A stretch of DNA of 64,000 bases from Oscillospiraceae bacterium (GTDB lineage Bacteria; Bacillota; Clostridia; Oscillospirales; Oscillospiraceae), in NCBI GenBank assembly GCA_017622295.1, contig JAGARK010000011.1, forward strand, positions 1-64,000, in the 5' to 3' direction. Within the stretch, counting starts at the first letter, position 1, and each line of letters begins with the position of its first letter. Shown piece after piece: positions 1 through 7,195 of the stretch. Below the pieces are notes generated by a model that worked only from the letters and a program-made list of their open reading frames with translations, made no database searches and had not been told where the DNA came from. A program made the position numbers and the translations under genes.

Positions 1-2
1 TG

Positions 3-578
3 GCCACCGTCATCACCAAGGCCAAGGCCGCCAACATGCCCAACGACAACATCAAGCGCTGCCTGGAGAAGGCTGCCGGCGGTCAGGGCGGCGACAACTA
101 CGAGACCATCACCTACGAGGGCTACGGCCCCGGCGGCGTGGCCGTCATCGTCGAGACCATGACCGACAACCGCAACCGCACCGCAGGCAACATGCGCCAC
201 CACTTCGACAAGTTCGGCGGCAACCTGGGCGCCTCCGGCTGCGTCAGCTGGTCCTTCGACAAGAAGGGCGTGCTGGTCATCGACAACTCCGAAGAGGAGC
301 TGGACGAGGAAGAAGTCATGATGGACGCCATGGAAGCCGGCGCTGACGACTTTGAGGCCGACGGCGACGTCTTCACCATCTACACCCTGCCCGATGATTT
401 CAACAACGTGGTCGCAAACCTGGGCAAGTACACCTTCGTCTCCGCTCAGATCGAGATGGTTCCCCAGAACTATCAGAAGCTGGAGAGCGAAGAGCACGTC
501 AAGCTGATGGAAAAGCTCATCGACGCCATGGAAGATGACGACGATGTCCAGAACGTCTGGCACAACTGGGAAGAGTAA
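3..578 (+). CDS. YebC/TACO1 family protein, 5' end missing
   Basis: This is the 3' part of a YebC/PmpR/TACO1 family gene; the reading frame is open to the left edge of the window, so the N-terminal ~45-50 residues lie outside. Visible family features are the ANMPNDNIKRCLEKAAGG block, the YEGYGPGGVAVIVE block and the acidic C-terminal domain ending in VWHNWEE. Members are about 240-250 residues; about 191 codons are present here. The family was named for transcriptional regulation, and later work on bacterial and mitochondrial members points to a role in translation. The acidic stretch EEELDEEEV near the middle is normal for the family. A strong terminator follows 22 bases after the stop, so the gene ends its own transcript. 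Identification is secure; the start cannot be given. Confidence 0.93.
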   Translation, partial: ATVITKAKAANMPNDNIKRCLEKAAGGQGGDNYETITYEGYGPGGVAVIVETMTDNRNRTAGNMRHHFDKFGGNLGASGCVSWSFDKKGVLVIDNSEEELDEEEVMMDAMEAGADDFEADGDVFTIYTLPDDFNNVVANLGKYTFVSAQIEMVPQNYQKLESEEHVKLMEKLIDAMEDDDDVQNVWHNWEE

Positions 579-600
579 TTTCTCACTTATCAAGAGCAAC

Positions 601-634
601 CCCCGCTGTTTCGCAAGGAAACAGCGGGGTTTTT
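601..634 (+). terminator. Rho-independent terminator after the YebC-family gene
   Basis: A perfect 12-base inverted repeat (CCCCGCTGTTTC / GAAACAGCGGGG) with a 5-base loop is followed directly by TTTTT. It separates the YebC-family gene from the convergent leucine-rich-repeat gene. Confidence 0.93.
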
Positions 635-643
635 GTTGGTTTG

Positions 644-3490
644 TCAATTCAGAGGATAGGCATCGGGGAACAGGGTATGCCAGAGCAGGTAGGCTACATC
701 GGCATCGTCGATGACACGGTCGCCATTGAAGTCGGCATCACCGCTGATCTCATAGGCGTCGGGGAACAGGGTGTACCACAGCAGCTGGGCCACATCGTTG
801 TCATCCACAGTGCCGTCTCCGTTCAAATCGCCTGCCACAGACGCCGCATAGGGCATCCAGGTAATAAATCCGCCATAATCCTGCATCACATCCTCCGTCC
901 AGGTGGCGTTGTCTGCGGGATAGTAGGCAGTGGCGATCACGTTGAAGAAGGTCTCGCTCTCCATCGCAGGCGCATCGCCCTCAAACCAGACCTCACTCAG
1001 ATTCAGGCACTCATAGAAGACTCCGTCGTCAATGAGGGAAACACCGGCAGGAATCCGGATGCTCTCCAGAGCTGTACAATATCTGAATGCGTCGCCAAAG
1101 ATGCTGGAAACACTTTCAGGGATCGTAATTTCTTTCAGACTGGTACAATGCGCAAATGCGTCTGCTCCGATCATCTGCAGGCTGTTGGGAAGCACCACAT
1201 GCTCCAGCTTTTCACAATTGGCCAACGTGCTGTAAGGAAGACTGGTCAGACCATCTTCAATGGTCACAGACTCCAGATTATCACAATAGTTGAAGACCTG
1301 GGCACCCAGGCTGGTCACACTTCCCGGGATCGTAACCTCCGTCAGGCTATCGCAGTCAACAAATGCCGAGTTGCCCACGGCGGTCACGCTGTCAGGAATC
1401 ACAATGCTTTCCAGACTTCTGTTGAATCTGAAGGCATTGTCACCGATCCTGGTCACCGTTTCCGGAATGGATACACTTCGAATCTGATGCAAGCCTTCCA
1501 GGGCGCAATTGCCGATTACCGTGACGCCTTCTTCGAAAATAACAGCGTTAATCATCTTTTCGATATCGATCCAGGGGCTGCTGCTGTAATCCGGCAAGCC
1601 TCCCCTGCCGGAGATGATCAGAGTGCCGTCATCCGTCAGCTCCCAGGTCAGGCGGCTGCCGCATTCGCCCTTGAGCGTATCCCCCTCCACAAGCCAATAC
1701 TGCCTGCTGAAGCCTGACATAAACTCCTCCGTCCAGGTTTCGTTGCCGGCCGGATAATAGCAGATGGTAACACCGCCAAAAGCTTTCTCGTGAATACTGG
1801 GCGCGTCGCCTGTAAAGTGGATCTTTTCCAATGCGTCACATTCCCAAAAAACCGCGCTTCCTATGCTGGTGACGCCGGTTCCGAAAGTGATTTCCTTCAA
1901 ACTGCTGCACCCATAGAAGGCTTCCGTGCCGATCTCGGTCACGCTGTCCGGGATCACGAGCTCCGTCAGGCTTTCGCAGCTGTGGAATGCGCTTTCCCCA
2001 ATACTCGTGACGCCTTCGCCAATGGATACATCGGTCAGATTCACGCAGCGCGAAAAGGCATATTTGTCAATTGTACTGACGCTGCCCGGAATCGTGAGGC
2101 TGACCAGTGTATTGCTGCTAAATCTGCTGTCAACGTTCGTAATACCCTCGGGAATCACCAGATCGGTCAGCGGTTCTCCGTTGAGGCACAGCGTACCCAC
2201 GCTGGGTTTCGAATTTTTCCCTTCAAAGACCACATTGCCCCATGCTTTGAGGTCGGTAACATTTACCGTTTTGAGAGAAATACCATTAGAAAAAGCAGAT
2301 GATCCAATACTGGTTACGCTGCTTCCGATGGTAATATCGGTCAGCTTCCAACAGCCCCAGAATGTACCAGTCGGAATACTGGTCAGTCCATCTCCAAGGA
2401 CCGCATTGGTCAGGCCGCAGGTCTGAAATACGTCGGATCCCATTTCGGTGACGCTGTCCGGGATCACAATGCTCTGAAGACTGGTGCACTCACGGAAGGC
2501 GGCTTCTCCAATGCTGGTTACGCCCTCCGGGATCACAATACTGACCAGACTTTTACACTGTATAAACGTCCGGGGCTCGATCACCGTAATCCCGGTGGGA
2601 AGCGTGATATCCGTCAGACTCTGACAGCCACTGAACGCGCTTTGGGCAATGGCAGTAACACTGTCGGGTATGGCGACGCTGACAAGGCTGGTACAGCCGG
2701 AAAACGCACCGGCTTCAATGGTGGTCACGCTGTCCGGAATCACAACAGTGACCAAATCGGGACTGCGGTATCTGTTATCGATGGTGGTAACGCCATCGGG
2801 AATCACCAGGTCGGTCAAAACCTCGCCCTTCAGGTGCAACGTTGCTTTATAATACATGGGATTGGCCGTTCTATCCGCAAACTGCACCTGAGACCAGGCT
2901 TCCAGATCATTAATGTACACATCCGTTAATTTCACGAAATTAAATGCCCCACTGCCAAAGTATGTCACGCCGCTTCCGATCGTGACACTGGTCAGACTTT
3001 CGCAGCCGTAGAACGCCGCGCTTCCTACCTTGGTCACGCTGTCGGGAATCACGATTTCGGTCAGACTGGTGCACTCTTTAAATGCACTGCTGTCAATGAC
3101 GGTAATGCTCTTCGACATCACAACCTCAGTCAGAGCCTCGCATTTTGTAAAAGCTAGGGGTCCGATGGTAGTCACACTGTCCGCCATGGTGACACTGGTC
3201 AGATTGCTCAGCTGATAAAATGCATATTTATCAATGCTGGTTACACCGTCGCAGATCACAACAGACTTGATATCCTCTTTATATTTATACCAGTGGCTTT
3301 TGTCATAGGACTTCTGCGAATTGTCCATCGTACCCTCGCCGGAGATGGTCAGGGTACCCTCGCTGTCCAGCGTCCAGGCCAGATTCTCGCCGCAGGTGCC
3401 TGAGGCGGTGATTTCTGACGCTGATACAACGGCGGGCAGCAGGCAGCACGCCATCACCAGCGCCAGAAGAATTCCAAATAATCGTTTCAT
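644..3490 (-). CDS. Secreted BspA-like leucine-rich-repeat protein with C-terminal dockerin
   Basis: A 948-residue secreted protein. Residues 1-24 form a signal peptide (MKRLFGILLALVMACC, cleavage near VVSA-SE). Most of the rest consists of about two dozen LRR_5 (BspA/Treponema pallidum type) repeats with the pattern SLTSVxIPDSVTxIGxxAFxxC, interrupted by a few GTCGENLAWTLD-type stretches near residues 31 and 600. The last ~60 residues are a type I dockerin with two calcium loops, GDLNGDGTVDDNDVAQLL and GDADFNGDRVIDDADVAYLL, each followed by the unusual motif W(Y/H)TLFPDAY. LRR_5 proteins are commonly adhesins; the dockerin implies docking to a cohesin. A cohesin is encoded at 42.6-43.5 kb, but pairing is inference. 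AGGAGG lies just before the start. It is a single-gene unit with its own promoter. Confidence 0.92.
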   Translation of the reverse strand: MKRLFGILLALVMACCLLPAVVSASEITASGTCGENLAWTLDSEGTLTISGEGTMDNSQKSYDKSHWYKYKEDIKSVVICDGVTSIDKYAFYQLSNLTSVTMADSVTTIGPLAFTKCEALTEVVMSKSITVIDSSAFKECTSLTEIVIPDSVTKVGSAAFYGCESLTSVTIGSGVTYFGSGAFNFVKLTDVYINDLEAWSQVQFADRTANPMYYKATLHLKGEVLTDLVIPDGVTTIDNRYRSPDLVTVVIPDSVTTIEAGAFSGCTSLVSVAIPDSVTAIAQSAFSGCQSLTDITLPTGITVIEPRTFIQCKSLVSIVIPEGVTSIGEAAFRECTSLQSIVIPDSVTEMGSDVFQTCGLTNAVLGDGLTSIPTGTFWGCWKLTDITIGSSVTSIGSSAFSNGISLKTVNVTDLKAWGNVVFEGKNSKPSVGTLCLNGEPLTDLVIPEGITNVDSRFSSNTLVSLTIPGSVSTIDKYAFSRCVNLTDVSIGEGVTSIGESAFHSCESLTELVIPDSVTEIGTEAFYGCSSLKEITFGTGVTSIGSAVFWECDALEKIHFTGDAPSIHEKAFGGVTICYYPAGNETWTEEFMSGFSRQYWLVEGDTLKGECGSRLTWELTDDGTLIISGRGGLPDYSSSPWIDIEKMINAVIFEEGVTVIGNCALEGLHQIRSVSIPETVTRIGDNAFRFNRSLESIVIPDSVTAVGNSAFVDCDSLTEVTIPGSVTSLGAQVFNYCDNLESVTIEDGLTSLPYSTLANCEKLEHVVLPNSLQMIGADAFAHCTSLKEITIPESVSSIFGDAFRYCTALESIRIPAGVSLIDDGVFYECLNLSEVWFEGDAPAMESETFFNVIATAYYPADNATWTEDVMQDYGGFITWMPYAASVAGDLNGDGTVDDNDVAQLLWYTLFPDAYEISGDADFNGDRVIDDADVAYLLWHTLFPDAYPLN

Positions 3491-3521
3491 TACGGTTCCT
3501 CCTCAAAGATATTTCGATTTT

Positions 3522-3550
3522 ATTATACACCATTTCCCCCTGGATTTCCA
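3522..3550 (-). promoter_or_regulatory. Predicted promoter of the leucine-rich-repeat dockerin gene
   Basis: On the minus strand TGGAAA, 17 bases, TATAAT. The -10 is perfect and the -35 weak. The spacer contains GGGGGAAATGGTG, resembling the GGAAATRTGG element just upstream of the -10 at five other surface-gene promoters of this window. Confidence 0.6.
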
Positions 3551-3614
3551 TCCAAAATTTCCATAATCTGCATATAAGTATTGCTGTCATCTCTTTTTCG
3601 TGATGTTGGAATTT

Positions 3615-3704
3615 TTACGAAAAACGCATATTATCTCTTGTTCCGGTCATATGCCTGCTGACCATCTCCGGCACCAGAAGGATACTTAAAAAGCGTTTCA
3701 TCAT
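3615..3704 (-). pseudogene. Remnant start of a second LRR-type secreted protein gene
   Basis: A GAGGAGGAATC ribosome site is followed by an ATGATG start and MMKRFLSILLVPEMV, after which the frame ends at 29 codons. The opening resembles MKRLFGILLALVMACC of the neighbouring leucine-rich-repeat protein, and both are preceded by the same GAGGAGGAA context. The best reading is a deleted copy of that gene whose translation start survived. It could instead be a tiny real peptide gene, but nothing recognisable follows the signal-like start. It lies in the 346-base gap between the LRR gene and the XRE gene. Confidence 0.5.
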
Positions 3705-3755
3705 GATTCCTCCTCAATTATTTGTCGAGATTCCACTCTCTCATGTCTATCTTAA

Positions 3756-3792
3756 TAAAGATATTTACTAAAGTCAATAGTAAACATCTTTA
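3756..3792. promoter_or_regulatory. Palindromic operator upstream of the XRE regulator
   Basis: Two 15-base arms, TAAAGATATTTACTA and TAGTAAACATCTTTA, match as an inverted repeat at 14 of 15 positions around a 7-base centre. The palindrome ends 44 bases before the XRE start, just upstream of a TGC-TACACT extended -10. Size and place suit a dimeric helix-turn-helix protein, most simply autoregulation. Confidence 0.6.
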
Positions 3793-3836
3793 CTTTGCTA
3801 CACTATGGGCAAACTGGTAGCAAGGGGTGAGACACG

Positions 3837-4076
3837 ATGCGGACATTTATTGAAAAACTGCGGGGACTCCGTGAAGACAACGACCTGACCCAAACGCAGG
3901 TTGCGGAAATTCTGGGAACCTCCCAAACCATGTACGCCCGCTACGAACGGGGCGCCAACGAAATGCCGCTGCACCACCTGATCACGATTTGCAGATTCTA
4001 CAATGTCTCCGCTGACTATTTCCTCGATACCGTCCCCGATAAACGCAAGCCCTCCAAGCGCGCCCCCAAATTATGA
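3837..4076 (+). CDS. Small XRE-family helix-turn-helix regulator
   Basis: A 79-residue protein made almost entirely of one Cro/C1-type helix-turn-helix domain: IEKLRGLREDNDLTQTQVAE, then GTSQTMYARYERGANEMP and LITICRFYNVSADYFL, the usual five-helix layout, with a basic tail KRKPSKRAPK. It is a cytoplasmic DNA-binding protein, probably a repressor. AAGGGGTGAG precedes the ATG at good spacing. A near-perfect palindrome sits 44 bases upstream and may be its operator. It stands alone between the leucine-rich-repeat gene and the convergent AraC gene, so its targets cannot be told from context beyond likely autoregulation. Confidence 0.9.
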   Translation: MRTFIEKLRGLREDNDLTQTQVAEILGTSQTMYARYERGANEMPLHHLITICRFYNVSADYFLDTVPDKRKPSKRAPKL

Positions 4077-4258
4077 AGCCAGTATATACTCCAGAGCATC
4101 CGGCGCAACCAGGAAGAACAAAAACATGTTGCGCTGCAACGATTTTGCGATGTGATTGTGATATGGAGAAGGGGTTTTCAGTAATAAAATCTGGTAATTT
4201 CAATCACAGCATAGTATCATGTAAGCGATGGTTCCCGTTTTTTGAAGAGCCGGCGCCT

Positions 4259-5506
4259 TTACTGGTATTTTTCCGCAAAAGGCTTCTGGCTCCTGCGGTA
4301 TTGCAGCGGTGTTACGCCATAGAACCGCTTGAACTGCTTGCCGAAGTAGTTTGGATCGGCAAAGCCGCACAGCTGCGCAACGGATTGAACCTGAAGATGA
4401 GTGCTTTTTAATAGCTCCAGCGCAGTCTTCATTCTTGTATCATGGATATGCTCCGCCAGAGTATGTCCGACCTCCCGGTGAAACAGTGCGGAAAGATAAT
4501 TCGGCGTAACCTGCATCAATCGTGCAAGGGTGGTCAGGGACAGATCTCCGGAAATATTCGCTTCGATATAGAATATCGTTTTTTGCACGATCTCGCAATA
4601 CCGCCGCCCGGCGCCGTTCCTCACAAGATGGCAATAGGCGCGGATCATCTCACCGATCAGCGCAGCACATTTTTCCCGGGTGGATGTATTTTCAATCGTG
4701 TGGGCATACTGACCCGATATCTTATCCAGATGAAAGGGATGTACACCGCCCTGCTGGGCCGCTTTGCGAAGAAGGGTATTGCAGACAATGCAGTAATTCT
4801 TCATATTACGCAGCGGGTCCGTATGGCGGGGCTGGAAGTTCAGCAGCGATACATTTTTCATGATCACATCGGCGCGGCTTGTCTGTCCCCTTGATACGAT
4901 CTCCATCAGTTCGTTTTCATAGGCATAGCGTGCTTCCATCTGCTCCATCTGCCGCAGAATATTCCCCTGCTCGATCAGTGTGTTGGCAGCCGCAGTCCGG
5001 GGCAGTCTGATGCGCTGTTCATAGTTGACATCCACCACATCGAAATCGGCGTCTCCCCAAATGGTTTCTCCCAGGGTCGATATGATGGCCATCAGCGCAG
5101 CGGTATCCTGATACACCGGCAGGGACATATAATAAGAAATCAGCTGCGGAAGCATCTGCATGGGCAGCTTCATCGCCTCCGCCAGTTCCTGAATCTGTTC
5201 CTGCACCAGGTTACCGGCTAAATACGGGCCAATGACAACGGATGTGGCTCTGGACTCCACCGGCAGATGGAAATAAATATAGTGGCACAGAAACTGATCC
5301 ACGATCTTATATACTGTCCGCTGCTCTGACCAGTGGCTTCCGATATAATAGTCATCTTCATACGCTGTTTCCATACCAAGCACCTGTCTGAGACCATCAT
5401 CCAGGATCGACAGGGAATCTCCCGGGTGTATGAACCTGACTGACGTTCGCATTCTTTTCAAAAGAGAAACCGTAAATTCCACTTCTCTCCGGTAAAGTTG
5501 TGACAT
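4259..5506 (-). CDS. AraC-family transcriptional regulator of the adjacent glycoside operon
   Basis: A 415-residue regulator. The C-terminal ~100 residues form the paired helix-turn-helix DNA-binding domain of the AraC/XylS family: ISGDLSLTTLARLMQVTPNY, LSALFHREVGHTL, then VAQLCGFADPNYFGKQFKRF and GVTPLQYR. The first ~300 residues are a long sensor region without membrane segments or a cupin signature; this architecture is common in Firmicutes AraC proteins. It is transcribed divergently from the GPH symporter and GH2 genes, which is the classic arrangement of an activator that senses the sugar they handle. A GGGAG ribosome site lies before the ATG. The exact inducer is unknown. The 182 bases between this gene and the XRE gene hold nothing I can support. 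Confidence 0.9.
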   Translation of the reverse strand: MSQLYRREVEFTVSLLKRMRTSVRFIHPGDSLSILDDGLRQVLGMETAYEDDYYIGSHWSEQRTVYKIVDQFLCHYIYFHLPVESRATSVVIGPYLAGNLVQEQIQELAEAMKLPMQMLPQLISYYMSLPVYQDTAALMAIISTLGETIWGDADFDVVDVNYEQRIRLPRTAAANTLIEQGNILRQMEQMEARYAYENELMEIVSRGQTSRADVIMKNVSLLNFQPRHTDPLRNMKNYCIVCNTLLRKAAQQGGVHPFHLDKISGQYAHTIENTSTREKCAALIGEMIRAYCHLVRNGAGRRYCEIVQKTIFYIEANISGDLSLTTLARLMQVTPNYLSALFHREVGHTLAEHIHDTRMKTALELLKSTHLQVQSVAQLCGFADPNYFGKQFKRFYGVTPLQYRRSQKPFAEKYQ

Positions 5507-5607
5507 TTGCTACACTCCCATCTGATTTATAAAAATATTATCGTATATTTTGTGCAAAAAATCAATGGTCGATCGTAATAAAATACGAAAATACCATAAG
5601 ATATTCC

Positions 5608-5636
5608 TCACCGCAAATCAGGCAACATGGTATACT
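5608..5636 (+). promoter_or_regulatory. Likely promoter of the symporter-glycosidase operon
   Basis: TATACT preceded by ATGG gives an extended -10, but the hexamer 17 bases upstream (TCACCG) is not a good -35. A strong -10 with a poor -35 is typical of promoters needing an activator, which suits the divergent AraC gene. Confidence 0.45.
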
Positions 5637-5686
5637 AATCTCATCAACCATCTGCTGTGGCAGAAAAAGAAAGGTGAGGGTATTTT

Positions 5687-7108
5687 ATGGCAAGAAAACC
5701 TGTCCAATTGGACGCACACGGCTATCGTAAATTCGGTATCCGCGACAGCATCGCATATGCTGCCGGTGACTTTGGCTGCAACATGAGCTTTGCTCTGAAG
5801 AGCACCATGGCAATTTTCTGGACTCAGTTCATGCAGCTGGATCTGTACTACGCCGCACTGCTTGTGGTGGTGCAGGTCTGGGACGCAATCAACGATCCCC
5901 TGATCGGCTCCATCGTTGACGCCGACCGCCATCAGTACAGACGCAACAAGTTCCTGCAGTACATCTGGGTCGGCTCCATCGGCCTGATCGTTGGCGGCGC
6001 ATGCTGCTTCCTTCCCTTCCCCAACGCACCGGTTTGGGCAAAAATGCTGATTTTCATCGCCGGTTATGTGATTTGGGACGCATTTTACACCGTTGCCAAC
6101 GTTCCTTACGGCTCTCTGCTGTCCCTGATCTCCAATGAACCTGCTGACCGTGCCTCCCTGTCCGCCTGGCGTTCCATCGGTTCTCTGGTGGGCAATATGG
6201 TCCCCATGGTCATCCTGCCCTTCATCATTTATGATGAAAACCAGAACCTGATCGGCAACCGCGTCTTCCTCGCCGCTCTGCTGATGGGCTTCCTGGGCTT
6301 CCTGTGCTTCCAGTTTATGATCAAGAACACCGTAATCCGTGTTGACACCGAGATCACGCTGAAGGAGGATGCACCCAAGTTCAATGTCCTCCGTGCAATG
6401 GGCAACTTCATGAAAAACCGTCCTGCTGTGGGCGCCACTCTGGCCGCCGTCGGCATGTTCATCGGCATGCAGGGTGCTACTACCGCCGTCACTGTTCTGT
6501 TCCAGTCCTATTTTAAGAACGTTCAGATGTCCGGTCTGGTCTCCATGTTCGCCATGATCCCCATCATCGTCTTTACCCCCTTTGCCCGTAAGATGGTCAC
6601 CCGCTTCGGCAAAAAGGAAATGGCCCGCGTGGGTGCACTGATCTCTCTGGTTGCCTGCACCGCAATGCTGGTGCTGCCCATCACTCCCGATGGCACCGGT
6701 CTGATCATCTACATCGCCTGCCAGTTCGTCAACAGCATGGGCATGGGCATCTACACTCTGGTCTCCTGGGCTATGATGGGCGATGCCATCGACTACAACG
6801 AGTGGAAAACCGGCGAACGCGAGGAAGGTACCGTGTACGCACTGCACTCCTTCTTCCGTAAGCTGGCACAGGGTGTTGGCCCCGCCGTTGCTCTGGTCAT
6901 CATGGTCGCCCTGGGCTATGTCGGCGCCAATGAGGGCAATCAGACCGCTGAGGTTGCACTGAACATGCGCTATCTGGTCGCTGCTCTGTACTTTGTCAGC
7001 GCTGCCATGCAGTTCGTCGGTCTGGGTCTGGTCTACAACCTGGACAAGAAGACCACCATCCAGATTCAGGAAGAGCTGGATGCCCGCCATGCAGCATTGC
7101 AGAAGTAA
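5687..7108 (+). CDS. GPH-family (melibiose-type) sugar:cation symporter
   Basis: A 473-residue inner-membrane transporter of the glycoside-pentoside-hexuronide (MelB/XylP/UidB) branch of the major facilitator superfamily. Seen in sequence: the N-terminal block IAYAAGDFGCNMSFALKS, the D-x-x-N-DPLIGSIVD motif of the first half near residues 65-76, about twelve hydrophobic segments, and the second-half block SWAMMGDAIDYNEWKTGEREEG, a family signature. No IIA-like C-terminal extension is present, so it is not LacS. It imports a glycoside or hexuronide with a cation. It is followed, after a hairpin, by a GH2 glycosidase that probably cleaves the imported sugar in the cytoplasm. Ribosome site AAAGGTGAGG. 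Confidence 0.93.
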   Translation: MARKPVQLDAHGYRKFGIRDSIAYAAGDFGCNMSFALKSTMAIFWTQFMQLDLYYAALLVVVQVWDAINDPLIGSIVDADRHQYRRNKFLQYIWVGSIGLIVGGACCFLPFPNAPVWAKMLIFIAGYVIWDAFYTVANVPYGSLLSLISNEPADRASLSAWRSIGSLVGNMVPMVILPFIIYDENQNLIGNRVFLAALLMGFLGFLCFQFMIKNTVIRVDTEITLKEDAPKFNVLRAMGNFMKNRPAVGATLAAVGMFIGMQGATTAVTVLFQSYFKNVQMSGLVSMFAMIPIIVFTPFARKMVTRFGKKEMARVGALISLVACTAMLVLPITPDGTGLIIYIACQFVNSMGMGIYTLVSWAMMGDAIDYNEWKTGEREEGTVYALHSFFRKLAQGVGPAVALVIMVALGYVGANEGNQTAEVALNMRYLVAALYFVSAAMQFVGLGLVYNLDKKTTIQIQEELDARHAALQK

Positions 7109-7135
7109 CTCCCGGATATAAACATACCGTTCCTG

Positions 7136-7165
7136 ACGGCAGGCAGTTTTCCTGCCTGCCGTTTT
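7136..7165 (+). terminator. Hairpin between symporter and glycosidase genes
   Basis: Perfect 11-base stem ACGGCAGGCAG / CTGCCTGCCGT with a 5-base loop, followed by only a few T. It lies within the two-gene operon and is more likely an attenuating or mRNA-stabilising hairpin than a full stop. Confidence 0.6.
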
Positions 7166-7195
7166 CCATATTCAAACCGTTAGGAGGAATACTCA

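Noticed and set aside
4073-4411. Small plus-strand frame overlapping the XRE stop and the AraC 3' end
   Set aside because: No ribosome site of its own, no family pattern and half of it is antisense to AraC.
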